Positions 18,791 to 28,047 of a stretch of 64,000 bases of DNA are shown one piece after another (within the stretch, counting starts at the first letter, position 1; every line of letters begins with the position of its first letter). The notes beneath the pieces are model-generated. The model saw only the letters and a list, made by a program, of their open reading frames with translations, was not told the origin of the DNA and did no database searches. The position numbers and the translations under genes are program-made. Source of the DNA: Cellvibrionaceae bacterium (lineage in GTDB: Bacteria; Pseudomonadota; Gammaproteobacteria; Pseudomonadales; Cellvibrionaceae); assembly GCA_021151525.1 (NCBI GenBank), contig JAGKXD010000007.1, positions 13,936 through 77,935 on the forward strand, read 5' to 3'.

Positions 18791-20116
18791 ATGAGAATAA
18801 TAAGCGTAGTTTTTCTGTTAGGCCTTTTTTCAGTGACATCCGCCTGTGGCGGCGGGGGAGGCGGCGGTGGTTCTTCGCCCGCACCGACAACCCCTACGAG
18901 CAGCGCTGCCGTTGTGACTTCAAGCTCTTCAAGTTCATCCAGCATGGCGAGCTCGTCCAGTTCTTCTAGTTCGTCCAAATCGTCCAGCTCAAGCTCGGCG
19001 GCGGTCGCCGCTTATCCCAGCTACAACACCAAGCCCTTGGCTGCTGATGCAACCGGTGTGGGCAGTACCGCTGTGCAGCTCGCCAGCAAAATCAAAATTG
19101 GCTTCAATATCGGCAATACCTTAGAGGCGACTGGCGGTAAAACCGAAACCTATTGGGGCAATCCTAAAATCACCAAAGAGTTCGTCGCCTTTGTGAAAAA
19201 GTCCGGCTTTAACGCTGTGCGTTTGCCCGCGTCGTGGGATCAGTATTCAGATCAAGCGACTGCCGCTATCGACGCCGCTTGGCTGAACCGCGTAAAAGAA
19301 GTAGTGCAGTACTGTGTGGATAACGACTTGTACGTGATTGTGAATATCCACTGGGATGGCGGTTGGCTGGAAAACAACGTAGTGCCGGAAAAACAGGCGC
19401 AAAACAACGCCAAGCAAAAAGCCTTTTGGGAGCAAATCGCCACGCAATTGCGTGACTTTGATGAGCACCTGCTGTTCGCTAGCGCCAACGAGCCCAATGT
19501 GGAAACGGCTGAGCAAATGGCGGTACTGCTTTCCTATCACCAAACCTTTATCGACGCTGTGCGCGCTACCGGCGGTAAAAATGCCAATCGTGTGTTGATC
19601 GTGCAGGGGCCGTCTACCGATATCGACAAAACCACCAAATTCTGGACGCAAATGCCCACTGACAGCGTGAAAGACAAGTTGATGGCCGAGATCCATTACT
19701 ACACGCCTTGGAACTACACAGGCATGACCAAAGATGAAAGCTGGGGCAACCAATTCTTTTATTGGGGCAAAGGTTTTCATTCAACAACCGATACCGCGCA
19801 CAACCCGACATGGGGTGAAGAAGACACGGTTGATCAACAATTCAAATTAATGAAAACCCAATTTGTCGATAAAGGTATTCCTGTCGTAGTCGGTGAGTTT
19901 GGTACAGGTGTGCGTAAAAATTTAACCGGTGCAGATTTGAAATTGCATCTGGATGGTCGAGCTTATTATTTCAATTACATCGTTAAGCAAGCTACCGCAA
20001 ATGGGTTGCTGCCTTTCTATTGGGATGTGGGCGATCTCTTAAATCGCAACACCAATACGGTATCAGATCAACAGGCCTTGGATGCCTTGATTCAAGGTGC
20101 AGCTGCAAAACTCTAA
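18791..20116 (+). CDS. GH5 endo-beta-glucanase/xyloglucanase-like lipoprotein (subfamily 4-like)
   Basis: A 441-residue protein. The ATG at 18791 begins a lipoprotein signal with Cys19 (VTSAC). A run of glycines and a poly-serine linker follow to about residue 72. The catalytic GH5 domain then has GFNIGNTLEA, an ET-WGNP segment and VRLPASW. It also has NIHWDGGW, ANEPN (acid/base Glu), EIHYYTPW and VVVGEFG (nucleophile Glu). The GNTLEA/ET-WGNP pattern is typical of subfamily 4, which holds endoglucanases and xyloglucanases. The exact substrate is not decidable by eye. It is followed on the same strand by pirin-like, GH39 and GH43 genes. Confidence 0.9.
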   Translation: MRIISVVFLLGLFSVTSACGGGGGGGGSSPAPTTPTSSAAVVTSSSSSSSSMASSSSSSSSSKSSSSSSAAVAAYPSYNTKPLAADATGVGSTAVQLASKIKIGFNIGNTLEATGGKTETYWGNPKITKEFVAFVKKSGFNAVRLPASWDQYSDQATAAIDAAWLNRVKEVVQYCVDNDLYVIVNIHWDGGWLENNVVPEKQAQNNAKQKAFWEQIATQLRDFDEHLLFASANEPNVETAEQMAVLLSYHQTFIDAVRATGGKNANRVLIVQGPSTDIDKTTKFWTQMPTDSVKDKLMAEIHYYTPWNYTGMTKDESWGNQFFYWGKGFHSTTDTAHNPTWGEEDTVDQQFKLMKTQFVDKGIPVVVGEFGTGVRKNLTGADLKLHLDGRAYYFNYIVKQATANGLLPFYWDVGDLLNRNTNTVSDQQALDALIQGAAAKL

Positions 20117-20208
20117 GCAGAAATATGCATCGCATAAACAACTAAAAAGATACACACAAAAAATTCCTGCGCCCTGAACGCATCGTCTAGAACGAGAGGA
20201 GTACGAAT

Positions 20209-21021
20209 ATGCAAAACGCATTACAAGCTATAGATTTTGCAGCGCCAAAACTTTACCAATACAGCCAAGGAAATTTAATTGAATTACAAAATTTGAGTGA
20301 AAAATTAAAGCCTTTTGTATCGCTAAAATTGTTGAGCGCGAACAGTCGCGTAAAGTTAAGTCAGCCTTCTTTAATGCCAGCATCAGGCCAAGCTATTATC
20401 ACTTACCTGATTTCCGGGCAGGCGCTTTACGCAGATTCAACAGGTAAAAGTGGTGTTTTAACGCAGGATGGTTGGTCGTGGATAATTAGTGGTGAGGGTA
20501 TATTGACTACGCTTGAACCGCTAACGACTGACTTTCTCGCGATTCAATTATGCATTGCCTTAACCCCTGCAGTTGAAAATTCGCTTCCTCAAAGTGCCTA
20601 TGTGGGTTCAGATGCGATGGAGCGCGATGGTCCCGCTCAAGTGTTAATTGGTTGGCACGGCAACAGCTTTAGTCGGTTTGCACTGCCATCTTTGATCAAC
20701 TATTTGGTGGTGAATCTTCGTGCGCGCCAAAGCTGGAGTTATGAATTGCCCACGAATCATCAATTCGCGTGGGTGCTGGTATTGCGCGGAGCCATTGAGA
20801 CTACTGAAGGTGAAATAACGGCGAATAAAATCACCATGCTGAAAAAAAACAGTGAAAAAATTAGGCTGTGTGCAATGAGTGATGCCATTTTTGTCTTGGG
20901 CTCAAGCCAGTTGTTTATGCACGATTTAATTTGTACTGAAAATTCCGTGCACACATCAAAAGAATCTTTGCAGATAGGTCAGGAAAAACTGGCGAGATTA
21001 GCAAGGAGCTCCGCGAAATAA
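20209..21021 (+). CDS. Pirin-like bicupin protein lacking the metal-binding histidines
   Basis: A 270-residue protein with a strong ribosome site (GAGAGGAG) before the ATG. The pattern resembles YhaK/pirin proteins: an N-terminal cupin with SLKLLSANSRVKLSQP, then GQAIITYLISGQALYAD, then QDGWSWIISGEGI. A second cupin-like half contains NHQFAWVLVLRGAIETTEG. The histidine and glutamate cluster that holds metal in active pirins is absent from the first cupin. Enzymatic quercetinase-type activity is therefore unlikely, and a sensory or structural role is possible. It sits between GH5 and GH39 and is probably co-transcribed. The family call is moderate. Confidence 0.6.
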   Translation: MQNALQAIDFAAPKLYQYSQGNLIELQNLSEKLKPFVSLKLLSANSRVKLSQPSLMPASGQAIITYLISGQALYADSTGKSGVLTQDGWSWIISGEGILTTLEPLTTDFLAIQLCIALTPAVENSLPQSAYVGSDAMERDGPAQVLIGWHGNSFSRFALPSLINYLVVNLRARQSWSYELPTNHQFAWVLVLRGAIETTEGEITANKITMLKKNSEKIRLCAMSDAIFVLGSSQLFMHDLICTENSVHTSKESLQIGQEKLARLARSSAK

Positions 21022-21057
21022 ATCTGAAGTCTTTTAACCTGAATAACAGAGACGATT

Positions 21058-22626
21058 ATGATAATAAAATCGATTACCCGCGTTGCAGTAGTTAGTTGTT
21101 TATTAGTACCGCTATTCGCATTTGCACAAACTCGCACCATTGATGTCGATCTTAACAAGGTAAAAGGAACCTTAAACACGTCCTTTAAAACCACCATAGG
21201 TGCTGGTCGTGCTAACGAAGGTTTGCGCGCAGATTGGCAACAGCAGCTTGCTGAAATAAAACGCGATGCCGATTTCAAATACATCCGCATGCATGGTCTG
21301 CTCACCGATGATATGGGGGTGTACAAAGTCGATGCACAAGGTCGCGAACAATATAATTTCCAATATGTAGATGCACTCTACGATTACATTCTCAGTATTG
21401 GTATGAAGCCTTTTGTTGAATTAGGTTTTATGCCGCAGGCTTTGGCAAGTGGTAACAAAACTATTTTCTGGTGGCGCGGCAATGTGACACCACCAAACAA
21501 TTACGACAAGTGGGAAAAATTAATTCAAGCGCTCACCGAACACTGGACGCAGCGCTACGGCGCAGCTGAAGTAGAGAGCTGGTATTTTGAAGTCTGGAAC
21601 GAACCTAATTTGGATGGTTTTTGGGCGGGCTCGCAAGCAGATTATTTTAAACTTTATACCTACAGTGCGCGCGCAATAAAAAATGTGAACCCGAAATATA
21701 AAGTGGGGGGGCCGGCAACAGCAGGTGCGGCATGGATTCCAGAAATGATTGCCTATTGCGCGAAAAATAAAGTACCGCTCGATTTTGTGAGTACGCATTC
21801 TTACGGCGTTGATCAAGGCTTTCTCGATGAGTTTGGTGGCAGAGGCACAGTGCTTTCTAAAGATGAGTTGTCTGTTGCACGCGATGCTATACAAAATCGC
21901 AAACAAATTTCAGAATCGGCTATGCCAAATTTAGATTTGCATTACACCGAGTGGAGTTCTTCTTATACACCTGCAGACCCTACACACGATTCCTATCATC
22001 AAGCCGCTTATATTTTGCAAAAATTAAAGCAAACGGGTGATGCTGCGCAATCCATGTCCTATTGGGTGTTCACCGATATTTTTGAAGAGCCGGGTCCACG
22101 CTTTGAAGCTTTCCACGGCGGTTTTGGTTTGATGAATGCTCAAGGCATAAAAAAGCCAGCCTACTTTGCTTATCAATTTTTAAATAAATTATCGTCCACC
22201 GAATTAAAAACCAGCGATGCACAAACCATCGCCACGAAAGACGATAAAGGCAATACACAAGTGCTTGCGTGGGATTCAACCCGCACACTGCCAGAGAATA
22301 CAAATAACCAACAGTACTACATTAAAGATTTGCCACCTGCGAATAAAGGCGACTTGGCGATTCACGTGCAAGGTTTAGCGAAAGGTAAGTACACGCTGAA
22401 AATTTCGCAGGTAGGCTACAAGCAAAATGATTCTTTCACGGCTTATATCGGCATGGGCTCACCGGCGCAATTAACCAAAGCGCAAGTGGCAGAATTGAAA
22501 GCGAAAAGCACGGGCAAGCCCGCGCAAGAAAAATCTATTAGCGTAGGTAGTGATGGAAAGTTTGATGTGAGTTTACCTTTGCGTGATAACGATGTGTATT
22601 TGTTGGAACTCATTGCCAGTAAATAA
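21058..22626 (+). CDS. Secreted GH39 beta-xylosidase-like glycosidase
   Basis: A 522-residue protein with a signal peptide (residues 1-23, ending AFA). The TIM barrel has the GH39 marks: acid/base Glu182 in FEVWNEPNLDGFW and nucleophile Glu298 in HYTEWSSSY. A C-terminal beta-sandwich region (about 410-520) is usual in this family. GH39 enzymes release xylose, or occasionally arabinose, from oligosaccharides. With the GH5 and GH43 neighbours it suggests hemicellulose breakdown outside the inner membrane. It starts 36 bp after the pirin-like gene, so co-transcription is likely. Confidence 0.92.
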   Translation: MIIKSITRVAVVSCLLVPLFAFAQTRTIDVDLNKVKGTLNTSFKTTIGAGRANEGLRADWQQQLAEIKRDADFKYIRMHGLLTDDMGVYKVDAQGREQYNFQYVDALYDYILSIGMKPFVELGFMPQALASGNKTIFWWRGNVTPPNNYDKWEKLIQALTEHWTQRYGAAEVESWYFEVWNEPNLDGFWAGSQADYFKLYTYSARAIKNVNPKYKVGGPATAGAAWIPEMIAYCAKNKVPLDFVSTHSYGVDQGFLDEFGGRGTVLSKDELSVARDAIQNRKQISESAMPNLDLHYTEWSSSYTPADPTHDSYHQAAYILQKLKQTGDAAQSMSYWVFTDIFEEPGPRFEAFHGGFGLMNAQGIKKPAYFAYQFLNKLSSTELKTSDAQTIATKDDKGNTQVLAWDSTRTLPENTNNQQYYIKDLPPANKGDLAIHVQGLAKGKYTLKISQVGYKQNDSFTAYIGMGSPAQLTKAQVAELKAKSTGKPAQEKSISVGSDGKFDVSLPLRDNDVYLLELIASK

Positions 22627-22701
22627 TTTTCAGCAGGGAATGTTGCGATAATTTCCATATTGAGAAAGTCTGAGACGCACATAAGGCATCCGTAACAGGG
22701 T

Positions 22702-22732
22702 GTCGTCATCCTCGCGTAGCGGGGATGACGAC
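22702..22732. repeat. Palindromic element between GH39 and GH43
   Basis: A 14-bp stem with one G-T pair (22702-22715 with 22719-22732) around a GTA loop. It reads GTCGTCATCCTCGC on the left arm. No T-run follows, so it is probably a REP-type palindrome rather than a terminator. Confidence 0.55.
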
Positions 22733-22814
22733 TCCCATCTTCACAAGAACTTTCTATAAGTGTTATTTCGCTTCTAAAAAAATAATTTACAGTAATGTTA
22801 AAACGAGATTTCTC

Positions 22815-24452
22815 ATGCTTGATTCAACTCGCAGAAATATTTTCAAAGCCTGTTTAGCTGGCGCTGTGGTTTCTCCGCTAACATTTATAGATACCGCACA
22901 AGCGGTTCCTGCAACGAGTTGCGCGCGCTTAAGTCTGCAGTGGGGGCGCGGTATTGAAGGTCAGCGCAAAGCGGATTTAGGTAATGGCACCTATTTAAAT
23001 CCCATTCTCTCTGGTGATCATCCTGATCCTACTATTTTGAAAGACGGCGATGATTATTACATGACTTTCTCGTCATTTAATTCTTATCCCGGCATTGTAA
23101 TTTGGCATTCAAAAGATTTGGTGAGTTGGGCCCCGGTGGGTGCTGCACTGCATAAAAATATCGGCACCGTTTGGGCACTGGATTTATGCAAGCACAACAA
23201 TCGCTATTACATTTATATTCCCGCCGCGCCCGATGGTAGCCCATGGTCAACATTTGTAATTTGGGCTGACGATATTAAAGGCCCTTGGAGCGATCCCATT
23301 GATTTAAATATTGTGGGTTGCATCGATCCCGGCCATATCGTTGGTGAAGACGGTAAACGCTATTTATTTGTGAACGGTATTCGCAAAATTCGTTTGCGCG
23401 ATGATGGGCTCGCGACTGACGGTCAAATAGAAAAGGCGTACAGCCCTTGGCGATTTCCCGATGATTGGGTCACTGAAAATTTTGCGCCTGAAGGCCCCAA
23501 ACTTTTGCGTCGCGGCGAATGGTTTTATCTGGTTACTGCGGTGGGTGGTACTGCAGGCCCGGTTACCGGTCACATGGTAATTGCCGCGCGTTCGCGCTCT
23601 ATTCACGGCCCTTGGGAGCATTGTCCGAATAATCCTTTGGTGCGCACAGTCTCCGACGCTGAACCTTGGTGGTCACGCGGTCATGCAACTTTGGTAGAGG
23701 GGCCGGGAAAATCTGGCGATTGGTGGATGGTCTATCACGCCTATGAAAATGGTTTTAGAACGCTAGGGCGACAAACAATCTTGGAGCCAATTGAATGGAC
23801 GGACGATGGCTGGTTCCGTGCAACAGGGGGCGATCTATCGCAACCTTTGTCAAAGCCGCTGCCATCATCCAAAGGCGTTGCGGGCGTGGCCTTGTCCGAT
23901 GATTTTTCTACCAATAGATTTGGCATTCAATGGAGCTTCCACAATCCGCGCTCAACCGAAATGGCGCGCGTCAATTACGGTAAAAAAGTCTTGGAGTTAA
24001 GGGGCGCGGGCACTTCACCTGCTGATTCATCGCCACTCACGTGCGGTGTGGGCGATCGTGCTTATCAAGTAGACGTGAGCTTTACATTGGAGGGCGATGC
24101 CGAAGCTGCGCTGCTGTTGTTTTACAACCACAAAGCCTTCGTGGGGCTCGGCTTTAACGGTGAGACGCTAAAAGTTTATCAATACTCCGAAGAGCTATCT
24201 TGGGCGCGCGCGCCTTTAAAAACCAAAAGTTTGCGCTTGCGTTTAACCAATGACCATAACGTTATTACTTACCATTACTCGCTCGACAACGGACGCACTT
24301 GGAAACTGTTTCCAACGCGAATGGAAGTCTCAGGCATTCATCACAATGTATTCGGCGGTTTCTTAAGTCTTAAAGTAGGACTTTATAGTGGCGGGAATGG
24401 CAATGTACAGGTGCGCGATTTTCAATATAGTGCGCTTGAGCTAAAAAATTAA
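22815..24452 (+). CDS. Tat-exported GH43 beta-xylosidase/arabinofuranosidase-like enzyme
   Basis: A 545-residue protein. I chose the ATG at 22815 because it begins a twin-arginine-type signal (TRRNIFKACLAG, then a hydrophobic stretch ending AQA). A longer reading starts inside a palindrome. The five-bladed propeller of GH43 is recognised from SGDHPDPTIL (base Asp), WALDLCKHNNRYYIYIPA and APEGPKLLRRGEWFYL (Glu of the acid). It is also recognised from the WSRGHATLVEGP segment. A C-terminal beta-sandwich (about 365-540, VDVSFTLEGDAEAALLLFYN) matches the GH43 accessory domain. Likely substrates are xylo- or arabino-oligosaccharides. A strong hairpin terminator follows. Confidence 0.9.
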   Translation: MLDSTRRNIFKACLAGAVVSPLTFIDTAQAVPATSCARLSLQWGRGIEGQRKADLGNGTYLNPILSGDHPDPTILKDGDDYYMTFSSFNSYPGIVIWHSKDLVSWAPVGAALHKNIGTVWALDLCKHNNRYYIYIPAAPDGSPWSTFVIWADDIKGPWSDPIDLNIVGCIDPGHIVGEDGKRYLFVNGIRKIRLRDDGLATDGQIEKAYSPWRFPDDWVTENFAPEGPKLLRRGEWFYLVTAVGGTAGPVTGHMVIAARSRSIHGPWEHCPNNPLVRTVSDAEPWWSRGHATLVEGPGKSGDWWMVYHAYENGFRTLGRQTILEPIEWTDDGWFRATGGDLSQPLSKPLPSSKGVAGVALSDDFSTNRFGIQWSFHNPRSTEMARVNYGKKVLELRGAGTSPADSSPLTCGVGDRAYQVDVSFTLEGDAEAALLLFYNHKAFVGLGFNGETLKVYQYSEELSWARAPLKTKSLRLRLTNDHNVITYHYSLDNGRTWKLFPTRMEVSGIHHNVFGGFLSLKVGLYSGGNGNVQVRDFQYSALELKN

Positions 24453-24465
24453 TTGCTTGTGGATT

Positions 24466-24514
24466 TTTTTACACACAAGGCCGAGCGAAATTATGCCTGC
24501 CTTGTGTGTAAAAA
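24466..24514. terminator. Bidirectional terminator between GH43 and the DUF2235 gene
   Basis: A perfect 16-bp stem (24466-24481 with 24499-24514) encloses a 17-base loop and has T-runs on both strands. It lies between convergent genes. Confidence 0.85.
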
Positions 24515-24546
24515 TTTAATTCCTGAGCGATTATTTTTTTCGTGCA

Positions 24547-25620
24547 TTAATTGGATTTTATCCAAGCTTCTTGGGTTCCTGTTAACGCACTGTTTCCATT
24601 CTCAAATGTAGCTTTGGGCGTGTAGCCCGTTTGCGCTGCAACAAATACACTCTCGTGAATGAATTGATCGGTTTGTAGGGTGCGAATCTTTTGTTCCGCA
24701 TTGAATTTTTCAATCCATTTTCCCAAAAAATTTGCGCTCCAAAATTCTTGATAAGAATTACGAATTTCACCATCTGGATTTTCTTGCTGCCAGCCGTCAA
24801 TTTTTTCGAGTTGCAATTGCAACCCCTTTGTCTGTGCATGTTGCAGCATCCAAAATAGCGCGATATTGGATAAGTTGGCGTCAACGTAGCCGCCGCCTAT
24901 ATTAGAGTGTGCGCCCGCAAACCATGTTTCGCGATAGTCGCAATGATTTTTTTGTTGCCAATATTCAGGTAAAAATTGTTTGCGAATTTCATCTAGCGCT
25001 AATGCTTGGCGAACAGAATTTACATTGTCGGGATTGAGTTCGTGATAATTATTAAAAGTGGATTCGAATGCTAAGGCGCCAACGGTTTCCCAAACGCCGA
25101 GAAAATCGACGCGCGCATCTTTGCGTGTCCAACTTGGCGCTGCGCCTTTATTCTTGTAGCAGCGATAAAGTGCGTCCAGTTCATCTTCTTTAATAATGGC
25201 GCGCTGGGCCGGCAGTCCGACATGATTGAGAAAACCGAGTGCGCTACGCACGGCAAATGCGCCTCTGCTAAAACCAAAAGCGAAAATACTATCGCCCGCT
25301 TCCCAACGCTCGGCAATAAATCGGTAGGCATCGCGAATGCGCGTGGCGGTTCCGTCGCCCGTGCTTCCATCAAAATCTTCCTCAAGTTTATTGCCGGTGC
25401 TGCCCACGCCGTTTAAATAGAGTGCCTCGCCATTTTGTAAGGCTAAATCGCCAATACGCCCGTAGGGGCGGTTGTCGGGTAGTTCTTGTTGTGTGAGCGC
25501 CTCCCAGGTTTTGGCGACGTTGGTTTTAGTAATGGCTTCTTGATGAGTAGTGGGGTCGGTATCGGTTTGCCCAGGGGTGTTCCAGGTGCCGTCGATACAG
25601 ATAACAAGCGCTTTTGACAT
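24547..25620 (-). CDS. DUF2235-domain alpha/beta hydrolase (Tle1-like)
   Basis: A 357-residue protein. The ATG at 25620 has GAAGGA upstream and begins directly with the conserved strand (ALVICIDGTWN). A longer reading adds 34 unrelated residues. The lipase-type nucleophile Ser118 lies in FAFGFSRGAF, and the N-terminal DGTWN motif is typical of DUF2235, which includes the type VI secretion phospholipase Tle1. The WFAGAHSNIGGGY segment holds a conserved His and Asp region of the family. No signal peptide is present. No T6SS genes lie nearby, so it may be a housekeeping or orphan lipase rather than a toxin. Confidence 0.85.
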   Translation of the reverse strand: MSKALVICIDGTWNTPGQTDTDPTTHQEAITKTNVAKTWEALTQQELPDNRPYGRIGDLALQNGEALYLNGVGSTGNKLEEDFDGSTGDGTATRIRDAYRFIAERWEAGDSIFAFGFSRGAFAVRSALGFLNHVGLPAQRAIIKEDELDALYRCYKNKGAAPSWTRKDARVDFLGVWETVGALAFESTFNNYHELNPDNVNSVRQALALDEIRKQFLPEYWQQKNHCDYRETWFAGAHSNIGGGYVDANLSNIALFWMLQHAQTKGLQLQLEKIDGWQQENPDGEIRNSYQEFWSANFLGKWIEKFNAEQKIRTLQTDQFIHESVFVAAQTGYTPKATFENGNSALTGTQEAWIKSN

Positions 25621-26032
25621 GGGGTTCAGATCCTTCAGGATTTTATTGATAGAGTCGGCCTGACAATCATCATCTATGCCAGATGACATTTGGCGCTGTT
25701 CCAGTGAATGGGGAATTGCCACACTAAATCAGCTAAGCCTATTGAGGCGCAAGCATAAATAACAATAACCCGCTAATAAAGGTAAAAAGTAAGGCAATTT
25801 ATGGATACTAAAATCCAATTCCGTCATGTATCCCTTAACAGGTTTGTAACTCCGGCTCGCTTAAAGTGCCCAATAGTTGGCTGAAAACAAGCCAAGTGGC
25901 TTGTGCCATCAATCTGAATCAAGCATTAGAGTGCAGAGCGTACAAGACTGCATTAGAATGGCGCTCACATGAACGCGGCGTGTTAGGCGCGCGCCCCCGG
26001 TTTTAGCCCAATTCAGTTGTAGGACGGTATGT
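25621..26032. other. Intergenic region between divergent DUF2235 and efflux genes
   Basis: No gene is seen in these 412 bases. It holds a small perfect hairpin (ACAAGCCA with TGGCTTGT, 25887-25904) and a repeated GCATTAGA followed by A or G and TG (near 25924 and 25953). The ribosome site AGGACGG of the next gene is at 26021-26027. No convincing promoter was found by eye. Confidence 0.4.
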
Positions 26033-27256
26033 GTGAATAATAAAAGTGAACTCTTATCCCAGTTGCGTATCGACCGTGATGCAAACTCTACCGGACGCCC
26101 TATCTGGCCGTGGGTTGCTGGCGGGGTAGTTGCTGTTCTCTTGGTGGTGGGTGGTTATCAATTGTTTTCCGATTCCGCACCTTTGCCGGTGAAGGTGCAA
26201 ATGGCGCGTATGGCAACGGTAGATTCGTCGTCCGCGAGCGTGTTGGACGCAACGGGTTATGTGGTTGCGCGTCGCCAAGCGAACGTGTCCTCCAAAGTGA
26301 CCGGGCGCGTTACTGAAGTCTTGATTGAAGAAGGTATGTCGGTTGAGAAAAACCAAATCGTTGCCCGCCTTGAAGATGTAAACGCAAAGAAAAGTTTCGA
26401 TGTAACCAAAGCAGAGCTGGATGCAGCAAAATCGCAAGTAACTGAAGTGCGTGCACGCTTGTTAGAAGCAAAATTAAATTTCGAGCGCAACAATGCATTG
26501 CTGCAGAAACAATTAGTAAGCCAAGCCTCTTTTGACATTATTAAAGCCAATTACGAATCACTGCGTGCGCAATTAGCGAATCGCGAAGAGTTGGTAACCG
26601 TCAACGAAAAATTGTTGGCACAACAAAAACAAAATTTGGATGACTTTGTATTGCGTGCACCTTTTGCGGGTGTGGTGATTGCAAAAACATCGCAGCCCGG
26701 CGAAATGATTTCGCCCATTTCTGCAGGCAGCGGCTTCACCCGAACGGGGATTTGTACGCTGGTGGATATGACTTCGCTGGAAGTTGAAGTGGATGTTAAC
26801 GAGTCTTATATTCAGCGCGTACATGCTGGTCAATTAGCAGAAGCAGTTTTGGAGGCTTATCCAGAATGGAAAATTCCCGCTAAGGTCGCTGCCATTATTC
26901 CTACGGCGGATCGTCAAAAAGCTACTGTAAAAGTGCGCGTGGCTTTTCAAAATCTTGACCCGCGAATTCTCCCCGATATGGGCGTAAAAGTGTCCTTCTT
27001 AAACCCTGAACCTGTAGAAAAACAAAAACCAAAAGAGCCATTGGGTATTCGTGTTCCTACAACAGCGGTTCGTTCTGTGGAAGAAAACAAATATGTGTTT
27101 GTGGTTAAAGATGGTGTGGTTCAACAGCGAAAAGTTAAACTCAATGCCAGCTACGGTAGTGATGTTTATATTTCCGAAGGTCTGAGTGCTGGAGAAGATT
27201 TTGTTGTAGAAGTAACACCCCAGTTAAAAAATGGTTCTAAAGTAACTCAAGAATAA
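26033..27256 (+). CDS. ABC efflux periplasmic adaptor (MacA/HlyD family)
   Basis: A 407-residue protein with GTG start and AGGACGG upstream. A single N-terminal membrane anchor lies at about 25-45. A barrel-sandwich segment (DATGYVVARRQANVSSKVTGRV), a coiled-coil hairpin (about 110-200) and the second barrel half (LRAPFAGVVIAKTSQPGEMISP) follow. The beta-barrel and membrane-proximal domains end the protein. This is the adaptor of a tripartite pump. It heads a four-gene operon with an ATPase and two permeases. No outer-membrane TolC-like gene is in the window. The exported substrate is unknown. Confidence 0.92.
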   Translation: MNNKSELLSQLRIDRDANSTGRPIWPWVAGGVVAVLLVVGGYQLFSDSAPLPVKVQMARMATVDSSSASVLDATGYVVARRQANVSSKVTGRVTEVLIEEGMSVEKNQIVARLEDVNAKKSFDVTKAELDAAKSQVTEVRARLLEAKLNFERNNALLQKQLVSQASFDIIKANYESLRAQLANREELVTVNEKLLAQQKQNLDDFVLRAPFAGVVIAKTSQPGEMISPISAGSGFTRTGICTLVDMTSLEVEVDVNESYIQRVHAGQLAEAVLEAYPEWKIPAKVAAIIPTADRQKATVKVRVAFQNLDPRILPDMGVKVSFLNPEPVEKQKPKEPLGIRVPTTAVRSVEENKYVFVVKDGVVQQRKVKLNASYGSDVYISEGLSAGEDFVVEVTPQLKNGSKVTQE

Positions 27257-27262
27257 AAACCT

Positions 27263-27294
27263 AAAAATGCGCAGCAAACACTGCGCATTTTTTT
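27263..27294 (+). terminator. Terminator-like hairpin inside the efflux operon
   Basis: A perfect 12-bp stem (27263-27274 with 27281-27292), six-base loop and T-run lie between the adaptor and the ATPase gene. It could reduce expression of the downstream genes relative to the adaptor, or separate two transcripts. Confidence 0.75.
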
Positions 27295-27317
27295 CATCTG
27301 TTACAAATGGAGGGCGT

Positions 27318-28028
27318 ATGTCAAATTCGGCAGCAGAAGCCATGACTGAAAGCAGTGCATTGGTGAGCTTAAAAAACATCAGTAAAACCTATAAGAAAGG
27401 CAAAGAGCTTGTCCCCGTATTAACGGATATTAATTTGGAAATTAATCGCGGTGATTTTGTAGCGCTTATGGGGCCGTCAGGTTCTGGGAAAACAACACTG
27501 CTGAATTTGTTGGGTGGGTTGGATAGCCCATCAGCAGGAGAATTAATAATTGCCGGTCAGCGAATTGATAAATACTCATCGGGCCAATTAACCAAATGGC
27601 GTGCTAGAAACGTTGGCTTTATTTTCCAGTTTTATAATTTAATGCCAGTGCTTTCTGCTGAAAAAAATGTAGAACTGCCGCTGTTGCTAACTAATCTCAG
27701 CAGTAAAGAGCGAAAAATGCATGTCGCAGCTGCGCTGGATTTGGTGGGCTTGAGTGAGCGAGCTAAACACTACCCTCGTGAATTATCCGGTGGTCAGGAG
27801 CAGCGCGTTGCAATCGCACGAGCCTTGGTAAGTGACCCCAATTTGTTGTTGTGTGATGAACCCACGGGAGATTTGGATCGCGCAACCGCTGATGAAATTC
27901 TGGCGCTTATGCAAGAATTAAATCGTGAGCAACAAAAAACTATCATCATGGTAACGCATGACCCTCGTGCCGCAGATCACGCACGTCGCACATTACATTT
28001 AGATAAAGGCAAGCTCATCCAAGAATAA
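27318..28028 (+). CDS. ABC transporter ATPase (MacB/LolD type)
   Basis: A 236-residue protein. The ATG at 27318 follows GGAGGG. Walker A is GPSGSGKTT, the signature LSGGQ, and Walker B LLLCDEPTGDLD. The H-loop follows in VTHDPRA. It is the ATP-hydrolysing subunit for the two FtsX-type permeases behind it. The EPTGDLD form is typical of the MacB/LolD branch, which drives substrates across the periplasm rather than importing them. Confidence 0.95.
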   Translation: MSNSAAEAMTESSALVSLKNISKTYKKGKELVPVLTDINLEINRGDFVALMGPSGSGKTTLLNLLGGLDSPSAGELIIAGQRIDKYSSGQLTKWRARNVGFIFQFYNLMPVLSAEKNVELPLLLTNLSSKERKMHVAAALDLVGLSERAKHYPRELSGGQEQRVAIARALVSDPNLLLCDEPTGDLDRATADEILALMQELNREQQKTIIMVTHDPRAADHARRTLHLDKGKLIQE

Positions 28029-28047
28029 GCACTAGCGCGAGGTAAGC

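Noticed and set aside
22725..22814. N-terminal extension of the GH43 protein
   Set aside because: It starts inside a palindromic repeat and hides the twin-arginine signal.
24547..25620. DUF2235 gene as a T6SS toxin
   Set aside because: No immunity gene, VgrG or secretion gene is in the window, so this cannot be supported.
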